Below are positions 34,125-42,347 of a stretch of 64,000 nt of DNA, in pieces. Location of the stretch: positions 372,001 through 436,000 of the forward strand of contig NZ_RZNC01000001.1 in assembly GCF_004078655.1 (NCBI RefSeq), given 5' to 3'. Below the pieces are notes generated by a model. The model had not been told where the DNA came from and did no database searches. It worked only from the letters and a program-made list of their open reading frames with translations. The first letter of the stretch is position 1. Each line of letters opens with the position of its first letter. The DNA is from Labedella populi (GTDB taxonomy: Bacteria > Actinomycetota > Actinomycetes > Actinomycetales > Microbacteriaceae). The position numbers were made by a program, and so were the translations under genes.

Positions 34125-35375
34125 ATGACGATCGAGACCATGACGCCGTTGCTCAAGCCCGTCGATGCCGCACTGCGCGAACGTGCCGCTCGCGTCATCC
34201 CCGGCGGGATGTACGGCCACCTCAACGTGACGCTACTGCCGGCGTCGTACCCCCAGTACTACCGCTCGGGCGACGGCGCCCGCCTCACCGATGTCGACGG
34301 CAACGAATACATCGACTTCATGTGCGGCTTCGGTCCGATGATCTCGGGATACAAGAACCCCGTCGTCGAGGCGGCCGCTGCGGCACAGCTCGCCGAGGGC
34401 GATGCCCTCGGCGGGCCCACCCCGCGCATGGTCGAACTCGCCGAGTTGCTCGTCGACACCATCGGCCCGGCCGATTGGGCGATGTTCGGCAAGAACGGCA
34501 CCGACGCGACGAGCCTCGCGGTGACGATCGCCCGTGCCGCGACGGGGAAGCGCAAGATCCTCAAGGGCACGACGGCGTACCACGGCGCCAACGCGTGGTT
34601 CAACCCGAACCCGCTCGGGTCGACACCCGAGGACCGCGCCAACATCATCTACTTCGAATTCAACGACATCGCGTCGCTCGAAGCGGCGGCGGCCGAGGCC
34701 GGCGACGACCTCGCGGGGATCATCGCCTCTCCCTTCAAGCACGACGGGCCGGCCGATGACCAGCGCCTCGCCGATGTCGAGTTCGCCCGAGCGGTCCGCG
34801 CGATCGCCGATCGGAACGCGGCCGTGCTCATCATGGACGAGGTCCGCACGGGCTTCCGGCTCGTGACCGGCAGTGCGTGGGAGCCGCTCGGCGTCGCCCC
34901 CGACCTCATCGCCTACAGCAAGGCCATCGCGAACGGCTACGCGCTGTCCGCCGTCGTCGGCATCGACTCCCTGGCGCAGGCCGCCTCCGACATCTACGCG
35001 ACCGGATCCTTCTGGTACTCCGGCGTCGCGATGGCGGCGGCGATCGCGAACATCGGCCTGCTCCGTGAGACCGACACGCCCGCCTACATGGACCACGTCG
35101 GCGCGCTGTTCCGTACGGGTCTGCAGGCCCAGGCGGAGGAGAACGGCTTCGAGATCGTGCAGAGCGGGCCCGCCGTCATGCCGTACCTGCGGTTCGTCGG
35201 CGACACGGACTTCGCGACAGCGCTCGCGTTCTCCGGCGCCGCGGCCGCCCGCGGCGTCCTCCTTCACCCGGTGCACAACTGGTTTCTCTCCACCGCCCAC
35301 ACCGAGGCGGACATCGCCGAGGCCCTCGAGCGCACGGCGGACGCCTTCGCGGAGACGCGCTCCGTCATCGGCTGA
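34125..35375 (+). CDS. Class III PLP-dependent aminotransferase
   Basis: A 416-residue fold-type I enzyme close to glutamate-1-semialdehyde aminomutase and class III transaminases. VDGNEYIDFMCGFGPMISGY near the start, FGKNGTDATSLAVTIARAATGKRKILK, the PLP-binding Asp in VLIMDEVRTGFR and the Schiff-base Lys in LIAYSKAIANGYALSAVVG are visible. It is unlikely to be the tetrapyrrole enzyme, since it lies in a transporter/catabolic cluster and differs around the gating loop. The ATG follows GAGAAGGA. It heads a run of genes with a peptide-type ABC transporter, so it probably deaminates the imported amine. Confidence 0.88.
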   Translation: MTIETMTPLLKPVDAALRERAARVIPGGMYGHLNVTLLPASYPQYYRSGDGARLTDVDGNEYIDFMCGFGPMISGYKNPVVEAAAAAQLAEGDALGGPTPRMVELAELLVDTIGPADWAMFGKNGTDATSLAVTIARAATGKRKILKGTTAYHGANAWFNPNPLGSTPEDRANIIYFEFNDIASLEAAAAEAGDDLAGIIASPFKHDGPADDQRLADVEFARAVRAIADRNAAVLIMDEVRTGFRLVTGSAWEPLGVAPDLIAYSKAIANGYALSAVVGIDSLAQAASDIYATGSFWYSGVAMAAAIANIGLLRETDTPAYMDHVGALFRTGLQAQAEENGFEIVQSGPAVMPYLRFVGDTDFATALAFSGAAAARGVLLHPVHNWFLSTAHTEADIAEALERTADAFAETRSVIG

Positions 35376-35471
35376 GGCCCCTTCCGCTCGCTGACTCGCT
35401 CGACCATCCCGCTCCACCCCGACCAGCTCCATCCCCGACCGGCACTTGATCGACCTGACGAGGAGTTACCC

Positions 35472-37088
35472 GTGAATCCTGCACCACAGCGAACCCGACG
35501 CCGGTGGAGGGCCGTCGCGACCGCGGCGGTCGCCATCGCGCTCGCCCTGACCGGCTGCGCCGGCGGAGTCCCCGCGGCCACGTCGGGCGATCGACCCCTC
35601 GTGATCGCCCGCGCGATGGACCTCACGACGCTCGACCCGCAGCGCGGCTACTGCGACACCTGCCAGATCCTCTACACCGCCCTCTACGAGCGGCTCGTGA
35701 CGATCGACCCCGCCGACACGTCGACGGTGCTGCCCGGTCTCGCCGAGACGTGGGAGGCGAACGCCGACAACACGGAGTTCACTTTCCACCTCGACACGGA
35801 CGCCGTCTTCTCGGACGGATCCCCCGTCGAGGCCGCGGACGTCAAGTGGAGCTTCGAGCGCCTCGTGAACCTGCAGGGCTCCGCGTCGTTCCTCCTCGCC
35901 GGACTCGCGGGTATCGAGACGCCGGACGCCGAGACCGTCGTGGTCTCGTTCGAGAACCCCAATTCCGCCTTCCTCGCGATCGTCGCGGCTCCCTACCTCG
36001 GCATCGTCAACAGCGAGGTCGCCGAGGAGAACGGCGCGAGCGCGGCCGAGGACGCCGCCACGACGGATGACGCCGAGGGCTGGTTCCTCGCGAACTCCGC
36101 TGGTAGCGGCCCCTACACGCTCACCGACTATACGTCCGGTGAGTCGGTCGAGCTCGCCGCGAACGAGGAGTACTGGGGCGACGAGCCGCAGTTCACCTCC
36201 GTCGAGATGAAGGAGGTCACCGACTCGAGTTCGCAGTTGCAGCAGCTCCAGCAGGGCGACGTCGACATCGCGATGCAGATCTCCCCCGACGCGCTCGCGC
36301 AGCTCGAGGGGAACGAGGCGATCTCCACCGAGATCGTCGACTCCTTCAATTACACCTACATCGCGCTGCTCCCGGCGGCGCCCGGCGGTGAACCGCTCCA
36401 GGACGTGCGTGTCCGCGAGGCGATCCGCATGGCCGTCGACTACGACGGACTCGTCGACACCCTCGTCGCGGGATACGGCAAGCTCCAGGGCTCGCCTATC
36501 CCGAACGGGTTCGAGGGCAGTGAGGAGGTCGCGCTTCCGAGCTACGACCTCGACGGGGCCAAGGCTCTGCTCGAGGAGGCCGGGTACGCCGACGGCTTCA
36601 CCCTCAGCGCCACGTACCCGAAGCTCGTCGCCTACGGCGTCGACCTCGACCTGCAGATGCAGGCGGTGCAGCAGGACCTCGCCGAGATCGGCGTCACCCT
36701 CGAGCTCAACCCCACCGACTTCAGCCAGTGGGCGTCGACGATGGGCGGGGAGGGCACACCCGTCACGGCCGTGTACTTCGCTCCCGACCACACCGACTCG
36801 AGCCAGTACGTGCAGTACTTCGGCAACATCGACCAGGGCGGACTCGTGAATCCGTGGACAGGTTCGGTGTCGCAGGAGCAGACGGACCTGCTCGCCGAGG
36901 CGCTCAGCCAGTCCGGTGACGAGCGCGTCGCGACGTACGAGGCTCTTGCCGAGTCGATGGCGGCCGACACCTTCGTGCTCCCCATGGTCAACCCGCAGTT
37001 GATCCTCGCTTACGCGAGCGACATCAGCGGAGTCGCCTACAGCCCCTGCTGCAACCTCGAGATCGGGCAGCTCGGCCTCAGCGGCTGA
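35472..37088 (+). CDS. Family 5 ABC solute-binding lipoprotein
   Basis: A 538-residue extracytoplasmic binding protein of the oligopeptide/nickel/opine type. The signal peptide ends in the lipobox LTGC (about 26-29). Family-5 features include LDPQRGYCDTC, LAETWEANADNTEFTFHLDTDAVFSDGSPVEAADVKWSFERL and RVREAIRMAVDY. Cysteines in GYCDTCQ and in SPCCNLEIG near the end could form disulphides, which is not universal in the family. The GTG has GAGGAG upstream. It lies 96 bases after the aminotransferase, in the same direction, and directly before two permease genes. The ligand is unknown, most likely an amine or small peptide. Confidence 0.9.
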   Translation: MNPAPQRTRRRWRAVATAAVAIALALTGCAGGVPAATSGDRPLVIARAMDLTTLDPQRGYCDTCQILYTALYERLVTIDPADTSTVLPGLAETWEANADNTEFTFHLDTDAVFSDGSPVEAADVKWSFERLVNLQGSASFLLAGLAGIETPDAETVVVSFENPNSAFLAIVAAPYLGIVNSEVAEENGASAAEDAATTDDAEGWFLANSAGSGPYTLTDYTSGESVELAANEEYWGDEPQFTSVEMKEVTDSSSQLQQLQQGDVDIAMQISPDALAQLEGNEAISTEIVDSFNYTYIALLPAAPGGEPLQDVRVREAIRMAVDYDGLVDTLVAGYGKLQGSPIPNGFEGSEEVALPSYDLDGAKALLEEAGYADGFTLSATYPKLVAYGVDLDLQMQAVQQDLAEIGVTLELNPTDFSQWASTMGGEGTPVTAVYFAPDHTDSSQYVQYFGNIDQGGLVNPWTGSVSQEQTDLLAEALSQSGDERVATYEALAESMAADTFVLPMVNPQLILAYASDISGVAYSPCCNLEIGQLGLSG

Positions 37089-37097
37089 TCGACGGGC

Positions 37098-37130
37098 GGG
37101 CGGAGCGCACCCCCTCAGCGCTCCGTCCGC
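37098..37130 (+). terminator. Intra-operon hairpin after the binding-protein gene
   Basis: GGGCGGAGCG pairs with CGCTCCGTCC (one mismatch) around a C-rich loop, directly after the binding-protein stop and 30 bases before the first permease gene. Such stems often give extra binding-protein message relative to permease. Confidence 0.5.
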
Positions 37131-37160
37131 CTCTTCCCCCCCGTCCCCACTGGAGACCTC

Positions 37161-38174
37161 ATGACCCGCTTCGTCCTCCGTCGCCTCGCGATCGTCCCGC
37201 TCCTCCTCCTCGGGCTCGTGACGATCGCGTTCGTGATCTCCCGCCTCATGCCCGCTGATCCGATCGCCGCGATCGTCGGCGAGCGCAGCATGGGCAATCC
37301 GGAGGTCGTGCAGGCGGCGCGGGAGCGCTGGGGGCTCGACCAGAACGTGTTCGTCCAGTACCTCAGCTACGTCGGCCGACTGTTCACGGGCGACATGGGC
37401 ACGTCGTTCCAGACTCGGGCGGCGGTCTCGAGCGACCTCGCTGAGCGACTGCCCGCGACGCTCGAGTTGACGATCCTCGCCCTCATCATCGGGGCGATCT
37501 TCGGAACGGTGCTCGGAGTGATTTCGGCGAGCCGGAAGGACTCGTTCGCCGACAACGCCGCGCGCGTGTTCGCCCTGCTCGGGTCTTCGCTCCCCGTCTT
37601 CTGGACGGGACTGCTCTTCCTCTTCGTCTTCTACGCGCAACTCGGGATCGTGCCGGGACCCGGGCGCTTGTCGGCCCGCGTGGAGGCCCCGCCGCACGTC
37701 ACGGGCTTCTACACGATCGACGCGCTGCTCGCCGGGAACGTGCCTCTCTTCGTGGATGCGTGGGGACACCTGCTGCTGCCGGCGTTCGTCCTCGCGTGGG
37801 GGCTCATGGGCACGATCAGCCGGCTCGTCCGCGCGGCGATGCTCGACGAGCTGCACTCCGATTACGTCCGCACCGTCCGGGCGAAGGGCATCGCGGAGTC
37901 CGCCGTCATGCGGCGCCACGTGTTGCGCAACAGCCTCACGCCCGTCATCACGATCGTCGGATTCGCCTTCGGCTCGCTCCTCATGGGCGCCGTGCTCGTC
38001 GAGCAGATCTTCTCGTGGAACGGCATCGGAACCTACGCCGTCGAGGCGGCGCGGAGCCTCGACTACCCGGCCATCAACGGCGTCACCCTCCTCGGCGGCG
38101 TCATCTTCCTGCTCGCGAGCCTCGCCACGGACCTCGTGTACGCCGCCATCGACCCGAGAGTGAGACTCGCATGA
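37161..38174 (+). CDS. ABC permease, DppB-like
   Basis: A 337-residue inner-membrane permease with about six helices. It begins FVLRRLAIVPLLLLGLVTIAFVISRLMPADP, the classical DppB/OppB start, and has the cytoplasmic coupling motif as RTVRAKGIAESAVMRRHVLRNSLTPV and the late IEQIFSWNGIG-like VEQIFSWNGIGTYAVEAARSLDYP. It couples to the DppC-like gene through an ATGA overlap. Confidence 0.93.
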   Translation: MTRFVLRRLAIVPLLLLGLVTIAFVISRLMPADPIAAIVGERSMGNPEVVQAARERWGLDQNVFVQYLSYVGRLFTGDMGTSFQTRAAVSSDLAERLPATLELTILALIIGAIFGTVLGVISASRKDSFADNAARVFALLGSSLPVFWTGLLFLFVFYAQLGIVPGPGRLSARVEAPPHVTGFYTIDALLAGNVPLFVDAWGHLLLPAFVLAWGLMGTISRLVRAAMLDELHSDYVRTVRAKGIAESAVMRRHVLRNSLTPVITIVGFAFGSLLMGAVLVEQIFSWNGIGTYAVEAARSLDYPAINGVTLLGGVIFLLASLATDLVYAAIDPRVRLA

Positions 38175-39046
38175 CCGCAGCACCCGGTGTCGCCGGTTTC
38201 GGCACGACGTCGATCACGGTTCTACGCACCGCGCGCGATTCCGCGTGGATGCGTCCGCAGATGGTCTTCGGCTACGTCATCGTCGCGTTCTGGCTCGTCC
38301 TCGTCGTGGGTGTGCAGTGGATCGCGCCGTTCGACCCGCTGGCGTCCGTCGGTCAGCGACTCTCCCCGCCGAGTGCGGCGCACTGGTTCGGGACGGACGC
38401 GCTCGGGCGCGACGTGCTGAGCCGCGCACTCCACGGTGCCCGGTACTCCCTCCCGATCGCCCTCGTGTCCATCGTCGCGTCGGTGGTCGTCGGGAGTGTG
38501 CTCGGCGCCGTCGCGGGGTACGTGGGCGGCATCGTCGACGCGATCATCATGCGCATCGCCGACATCACGATGTCGTTCCCCGCGATCCTCCTCGCGATGG
38601 CCGTCGCCGCAGCGCTCGGCCCGGGGCTCAACAACGCCGGCATCGCGATCATCATCGTCTGGTGGCCGATCTATGCCCGTCTCATGCGCGGGCAGGTGCT
38701 GTCGATCAAGGAGCGCGAGCACGTCGAGTCGGCGGTGGCGATCGGAGCGTCGCGGAGCCGCATCCTGTTCCGCCACATCATCCCGCACGCCTCGACGCCG
38801 ACCCTTGTGAACGCGACGATGGACCTCGGTCAGATCGTCCTGCTGGTGGCGTCGCTGTCGTTCCTCGGTCTCGGCGCCCTGCCGCCGACGCCGGAGTGGG
38901 GCGCGATGATCACGGAGGGGGCGAAGAACTTCTACCAGCCGTGGATCGCCGCGGCACCGGGCCTCGCGATCGTCTCGATCGTGCTCGCGATCAACTTCAT
39001 CGGCGACGGCCTGCGCGACGCCCTCGATGTGAAGGCCCGCCGCTAG
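38171..39046 (+). CDS. ABC permease, DppC-like
   Basis: A 291-residue inner-membrane permease. APFDPLASVGQRLSPPSAAHWFGTDALGRDVLSRALHGARYSL is the DppC/OppC signature, and the EAA-type coupling motif reads HVESAVAIGASRSRILFRHIIPHASTPTLV. The ATG at 38171 overlaps the DppB-like stop. It is the last gene on this strand. The matching ATPase gene lies beyond an inverted repeat on the opposite strand. Confidence 0.93.
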   Translation: MTAAPGVAGFGTTSITVLRTARDSAWMRPQMVFGYVIVAFWLVLVVGVQWIAPFDPLASVGQRLSPPSAAHWFGTDALGRDVLSRALHGARYSLPIALVSIVASVVVGSVLGAVAGYVGGIVDAIIMRIADITMSFPAILLAMAVAAALGPGLNNAGIAIIIVWWPIYARLMRGQVLSIKEREHVESAVAIGASRSRILFRHIIPHASTPTLVNATMDLGQIVLLVASLSFLGLGALPPTPEWGAMITEGAKNFYQPWIAAAPGLAIVSIVLAINFIGDGLRDALDVKARR

Positions 39047-39059
39047 CCCCCCCACCCCT

Positions 39060-39128
39060 GCGTTTGCGTACGCAACAGACAACCGCGGGTGCAATTACAC
39101 GCGCGGGTGCCCGTTGCGTACGCAAACG
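39060..39128. repeat. Inverted repeat built from TTGCGTACGCAA palindromes
   Basis: CGTTTGCGTACGCAAC (39061-39076) and its exact complement (39113-39128) are separated by 36 bases. Each arm itself contains the 12-bp palindrome TTGCGTACGCAA. It lies between the convergent DppC-like and ATPase genes and can act as a terminator, but the nested symmetry is unusual. Confidence 0.75.
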
Positions 39129-39131
39129 ACG

Positions 39132-39170
39132 CGACGGAACGGAACGGGACGGGACGGGACGGAACGGGGA
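39132..39170. repeat. Pentanucleotide GGAAC/GGGAC array
   Basis: About seven units of GGAAC or GGGAC in tandem, in the gap after the inverted repeat. Not coding on either strand as far as I can see. Confidence 0.65.
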
Positions 39171-39196
39171 GGGGTGGGGCGGGGAAGGGTGAGCGC

Positions 39197-40882
39197 TCAG
39201 GCGGGGAGGCGAGTGCCCGGGATCGCGCCGAGCAGTTCGCGCGTGTACTCCTCGCGCGGCGACTCGAAGAGCTCGTCGGGAGTGCCTGACTCGACGATGC
39301 GTCCGCGCGACATGACGTGCACGTAGTCGCTGATCTGGCGGACCACCGCGAGATCGTGGCTGATGAAGAGGTACGTGAGCCGGTGCTCGCGCTGCAGCCG
39401 AGCCAAGAGATCGAGGATCTGTGCCTGCACGACGACATCGAGCGCTGAGACCGCCTCGTCGAGCACGAGCACTTCCGGCTGCAGGGCGAGAGCGCGAGCG
39501 ATCGCGACGCGCTGACGCTGCCCGCCTGAGAGCTGGTGCGGGTACCGGTCGGCTGTGTCGGCGGGGAGGGCGACCTCCTCGAGCAGAGCACGCACGCGCC
39601 CGGAGCGCTCCGCGGCGGTACCGATGCCGTGCACGACGAGCGGCTCCGCGATCGTCGCACCCACGGTGAAGAGCGAGTCGAGGGAGGCGAACGGGTTCTG
39701 GAACACGGGCTGGACCCGCCGGCGGAAAGCCGTCATCTCCGCCGCCGAGAGAGACGCGATGTCGCGTCCGTCGAACGCCACGGTGCCGCGCGTCGGAGCA
39801 TCGAGGCCCAGGACGAGTCGGGCGGTCGACGACTTGCCGGATCCGGACTCGCCGACGATCGCGACGGTGCTGCCGCGCGGAATGTCGAGCGTCGAGCCCG
39901 CGACGGCCGCGAAGGTGCGCGGCTTGCCGAACGCCGAGTCGCGGACGGAGTACTCCTTCACGACGTCCGTGAGCGTGACGATCGCCTCACCCGTCTCGCC
40001 CGCGGCGGCGTAGGGGGTCACGCCTCGCGCTACTCCACGGCGCGCGGCGAGTGCGGGGGCGGCGTCGAGGAGCTTGCGGGTGTACTCGTGCTGCGGGTCC
40101 TCGAGGAGTTGAGCGGCGGCGCCGTGCTCGACGATCGTGCCGCGGAACATGACGAGGACCTCGCTCGCGCGCTCAGCGGCGAGGGCGAGGTCGTGCGTGA
40201 TCATGAAGAGGGCCGTGCCCATCTCCGCCGTGAGCTCGTCGAGGCGGTCGAGCACCTTCCGCTGGACCGTGACGTCGAGCGCGCTCGTCGGCTCGTCGGC
40301 GATGAGCAGCTTCGGGCGGCACGCCAGCCCGATCGCGATGAGCACACGCTGCCGCATGCCGCCGCTGAACTCGTGAGGGAACTGCCGGAAACGGCGCTTC
40401 GGCTCCGGGATGCCGACCATGTCGAGCAGCTCGATCGCCCGCTTCGTCGACTCGCGTGACGACGTCCCGTGCGCTTCGAGGGCCTCGACGATCTGAGCGC
40501 CCACCCGGTGGACGGGGTCGAGGTTCGACATCGGGTCCTGCGGCACGAGCCCGATGCCCGCCCCGCGCACTCGCGTGAGGTCCCGGGCGCTCGCCGTGAC
40601 GAGGTCGCGACCGTCGAAGAGGATGCTGCCCGAGTCGATGCGGGCATTCGTCGCCAGGAGCCGGTTGATCGCGGCAGCGAGAGTCGACTTGCCCGATCCG
40701 GACTCGCCGACGACGGCGAGCGTGCGGTGCGCCGAGAGGTCGAGGCTCGCATGCGAGACGGCGGTATGCCGGCCGCGGGAGGTGCTGAACGAAACCGTGA
40801 GGTCGCGCACGCTGAGGAGGGGTGCGGGGTCGGCGGTCGTCGAGTCGGCGGTCGTGGGTGCGATCAGCACGTTATCGGACAT
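39197..40882 (-). CDS. Fused double ABC ATPase (DppD-DppF type)
   Basis: A 561-residue protein with two complete nucleotide-binding domains for the peptide-type transporter. Domain 1 has Walker A GESGSGKST (about 57-65), signature FSGGMRQR and Walker B LLIADEPTSALD. Domain 2 has Walker A GESGSGKSS (about 340), signature LSGGQRQR and LVLDEAVSALD. In Gln-Pro regions it resembles the GsiA/YejF type fusion. It is encoded convergent to the permeases, so the transporter is split between two promoters. The other end faces the aldo/keto reductase. Confidence 0.92.
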   Translation of the reverse strand: MSDNVLIAPTTADSTTADPAPLLSVRDLTVSFSTSRGRHTAVSHASLDLSAHRTLAVVGESGSGKSTLAAAINRLLATNARIDSGSILFDGRDLVTASARDLTRVRGAGIGLVPQDPMSNLDPVHRVGAQIVEALEAHGTSSRESTKRAIELLDMVGIPEPKRRFRQFPHEFSGGMRQRVLIAIGLACRPKLLIADEPTSALDVTVQRKVLDRLDELTAEMGTALFMITHDLALAAERASEVLVMFRGTIVEHGAAAQLLEDPQHEYTRKLLDAAPALAARRGVARGVTPYAAAGETGEAIVTLTDVVKEYSVRDSAFGKPRTFAAVAGSTLDIPRGSTVAIVGESGSGKSSTARLVLGLDAPTRGTVAFDGRDIASLSAAEMTAFRRRVQPVFQNPFASLDSLFTVGATIAEPLVVHGIGTAAERSGRVRALLEEVALPADTADRYPHQLSGGQRQRVAIARALALQPEVLVLDEAVSALDVVVQAQILDLLARLQREHRLTYLFISHDLAVVRQISDYVHVMSRGRIVESGTPDELFESPREEYTRELLGAIPGTRLPA

Positions 40883-40998
40883 GGGTCCAAAATAAACTCC
40901 GCACGTTTCGACGGCGTGGACGTGTGTTTCCGATCTGTTTAATATCCGGCAGACCCGATGCCTTGGCCGATGCCCGGGAGGTTCCCCGTGCTACACCT

Positions 40999-41022
40999 GT
41001 TTTCGGACGATCGTCCGAAAAC
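40999..41022. promoter_or_regulatory. Perfect 24-bp palindromic operator
   Basis: GTTTTCGGACGA followed by its exact reverse complement. It ends 15 bases before the aldo/keto reductase ATG, overlapping the region in front of the AGGAGG ribosome site, and is also in the divergent promoter region of the ATPase gene. Related half-sites lie beside the TetR gene at 34 kb, which makes that TetR protein the likely binder. Confidence 0.72.
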
Positions 41023-41037
41023 CTCAGGAGGTCATCG

Positions 41038-41862
41038 ATGCACGCCCCGCCCGCCGCCCCTGCCCACCCGACGTTCGGAATGCCGCAACTCGGCCTCGGC
41101 GTCTTCGACATGGACGATGAGACCACCGCTCGAATCGTGTCGACGGCGATCGAACTCGGCTATCGATCCATCGACACCGCGTCGGTCTACGGCAATGAGC
41201 GAGGCGTCGGCGAGGGAATCCGGCGGTCCGGCATCGATCGCGGCGAGTTGTTCGTCACCACGAAGCTCTGGATCGACGCGCACGACGAGGTCGCCGCGGT
41301 GCGGGCGTGTGAGCAGTCGCTCGATCGGCTCGGCCTGGAGCGCGTCGACCTCTACCTCGTCCACTGGCCGTACAGCGCGGGAGGGCGGCACCGCGACGCC
41401 TGGCGCGGCCTCGAGGCCGCAAAGCGCGCCGACCTCACGCGGCACATCGGCGTCTCCAACTTCTCGCCGACCCAGCTCGATGATCTCGTCGCACTCGGCG
41501 GGGAGGTGCCCGTCGTCAATCAGATCGAACTGCATCCCTTCCATACGCGGACGGCGGAGCAGGCCACGCACAGAGCGCTCGGGATCGTCACGGAGTCGTG
41601 GTCGCCTCTCGCGCGGGGACGGGTGTTCCGCGATCCCGGGCTCCAACGGATCGCCGTGAAACACGGCGTGACCGTCGCGCAGGCCGTGCTCCGCTGGCAC
41701 GTTCAATCAGGGTTCGTGACGGTGCCGAAGTCCGCCGTCCCCGAGCGTCTCGCCGAAAACCTCGACGTCTTCGAATTCGCCCTCGACCCGGAAGACATGG
41801 CCTTGATCGAGGAGCTCGACCGCGGCGAGCACATCGAGCCGGACTACTACCGCCTCGCCTGA
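41038..41862 (+). CDS. Aldo/keto reductase (2,5-diketogluconate-reductase type)
   Basis: A 274-residue AKR5-like enzyme. GYRSIDTASVYGNERGVGEGI carries the catalytic Asp and Tyr, TTKLW the Lys and LYLVHWPY the His. Then HIGVSNFSPTQL and the cofactor motif VPKSAVPERLAENLDVFEF follow. The ATG at 41038 has AGGAGG at ideal spacing. The 24-bp palindrome immediately upstream ties it to the TetR/aminotransferase/ABC group, so it may reduce the aldehyde produced by the aminotransferase. That link is inference. Confidence 0.9.
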   Translation: MHAPPAAPAHPTFGMPQLGLGVFDMDDETTARIVSTAIELGYRSIDTASVYGNERGVGEGIRRSGIDRGELFVTTKLWIDAHDEVAAVRACEQSLDRLGLERVDLYLVHWPYSAGGRHRDAWRGLEAAKRADLTRHIGVSNFSPTQLDDLVALGGEVPVVNQIELHPFHTRTAEQATHRALGIVTESWSPLARGRVFRDPGLQRIAVKHGVTVAQAVLRWHVQSGFVTVPKSAVPERLAENLDVFEFALDPEDMALIEELDRGEHIEPDYYRLA

Positions 41863-41886
41863 CGGTGGGGGACGCGGCTCTCGGGG

Positions 41887-42168
41887 TCAGAGGGCGAGCA
41901 GGTCGTTCGTGAGGTCCCACTCGCCGGCGACGGCCGGCCCCGACCCTGCAGTCGAGACCGAGGCGACGCTCGATTTCCGCTGGCCGCGCGTGAGGGCGTC
42001 GATGCGTTGTGCAGAGAGTGTGGCCCGGGCGACCCGCACGTCCTCCTCCGACACGTCCCAGTCGAATCGTGCGCCCAGTTGCACGCGGTACTCGTCGGAC
42101 AGGTGCCCGAGCAGCGCATCCGCCTTCATCGTCGCCACCCACACCGCGTCGTCGCTGCGATCACCCAT
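41887..42168 (-). CDS. Hypothetical protein
   Basis: A 93-residue hydrophilic protein from an ATG with GAGGAGG upstream (MGDRSDDAVWVATMKADALLG). It contains a helical segment around LLGHLSDEYRVQLGARFDWDVSEEDVRVARATLSAQRID and a Ser/Thr/Gly tail. No domain was recognised. A longer frame to 42270 exists but lacks a ribosome site. It lies convergent to the aldo/keto reductase with a 24-base gap. Confidence 0.6.
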   Translation of the reverse strand: MGDRSDDAVWVATMKADALLGHLSDEYRVQLGARFDWDVSEEDVRVARATLSAQRIDALTRGQRKSSVASVSTAGSGPAVAGEWDLTNDLLAL

Positions 42169-42347
42169 CGTCGACACCTCCTCGTACTGAGGAGACGGGC
42201 GGAACGCCGGATCATGACGGCGCGCAGCGTCGTCCGGAGGTGTGAGAGCGGGTGTCACGACGAGAGACACTACCAGCGCCTGAAGCCGGGAGGGACACCC
42301 ACGTGTAGGGGGTCCCGCGCGAGGGTCGGACGGCGGGCTTCGCGGCG

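Noticed and set aside
34125-35375. Housekeeping glutamate-1-semialdehyde aminomutase (hemL)
   Set aside because: The fold is the same, but the gene lies in a TetR-controlled transporter cluster with no tetrapyrrole genes. A catabolic class III aminotransferase fits better.
35466-38183. A very long open frame on the minus strand opposite the binding-protein and permease genes
   Set aside because: It is rich in Arg/Glu/Asp/Val with no domain, and mirrors the codon bias of the strongly recognisable ABC genes on the other strand. Typical antisense shadow in high-GC DNA.
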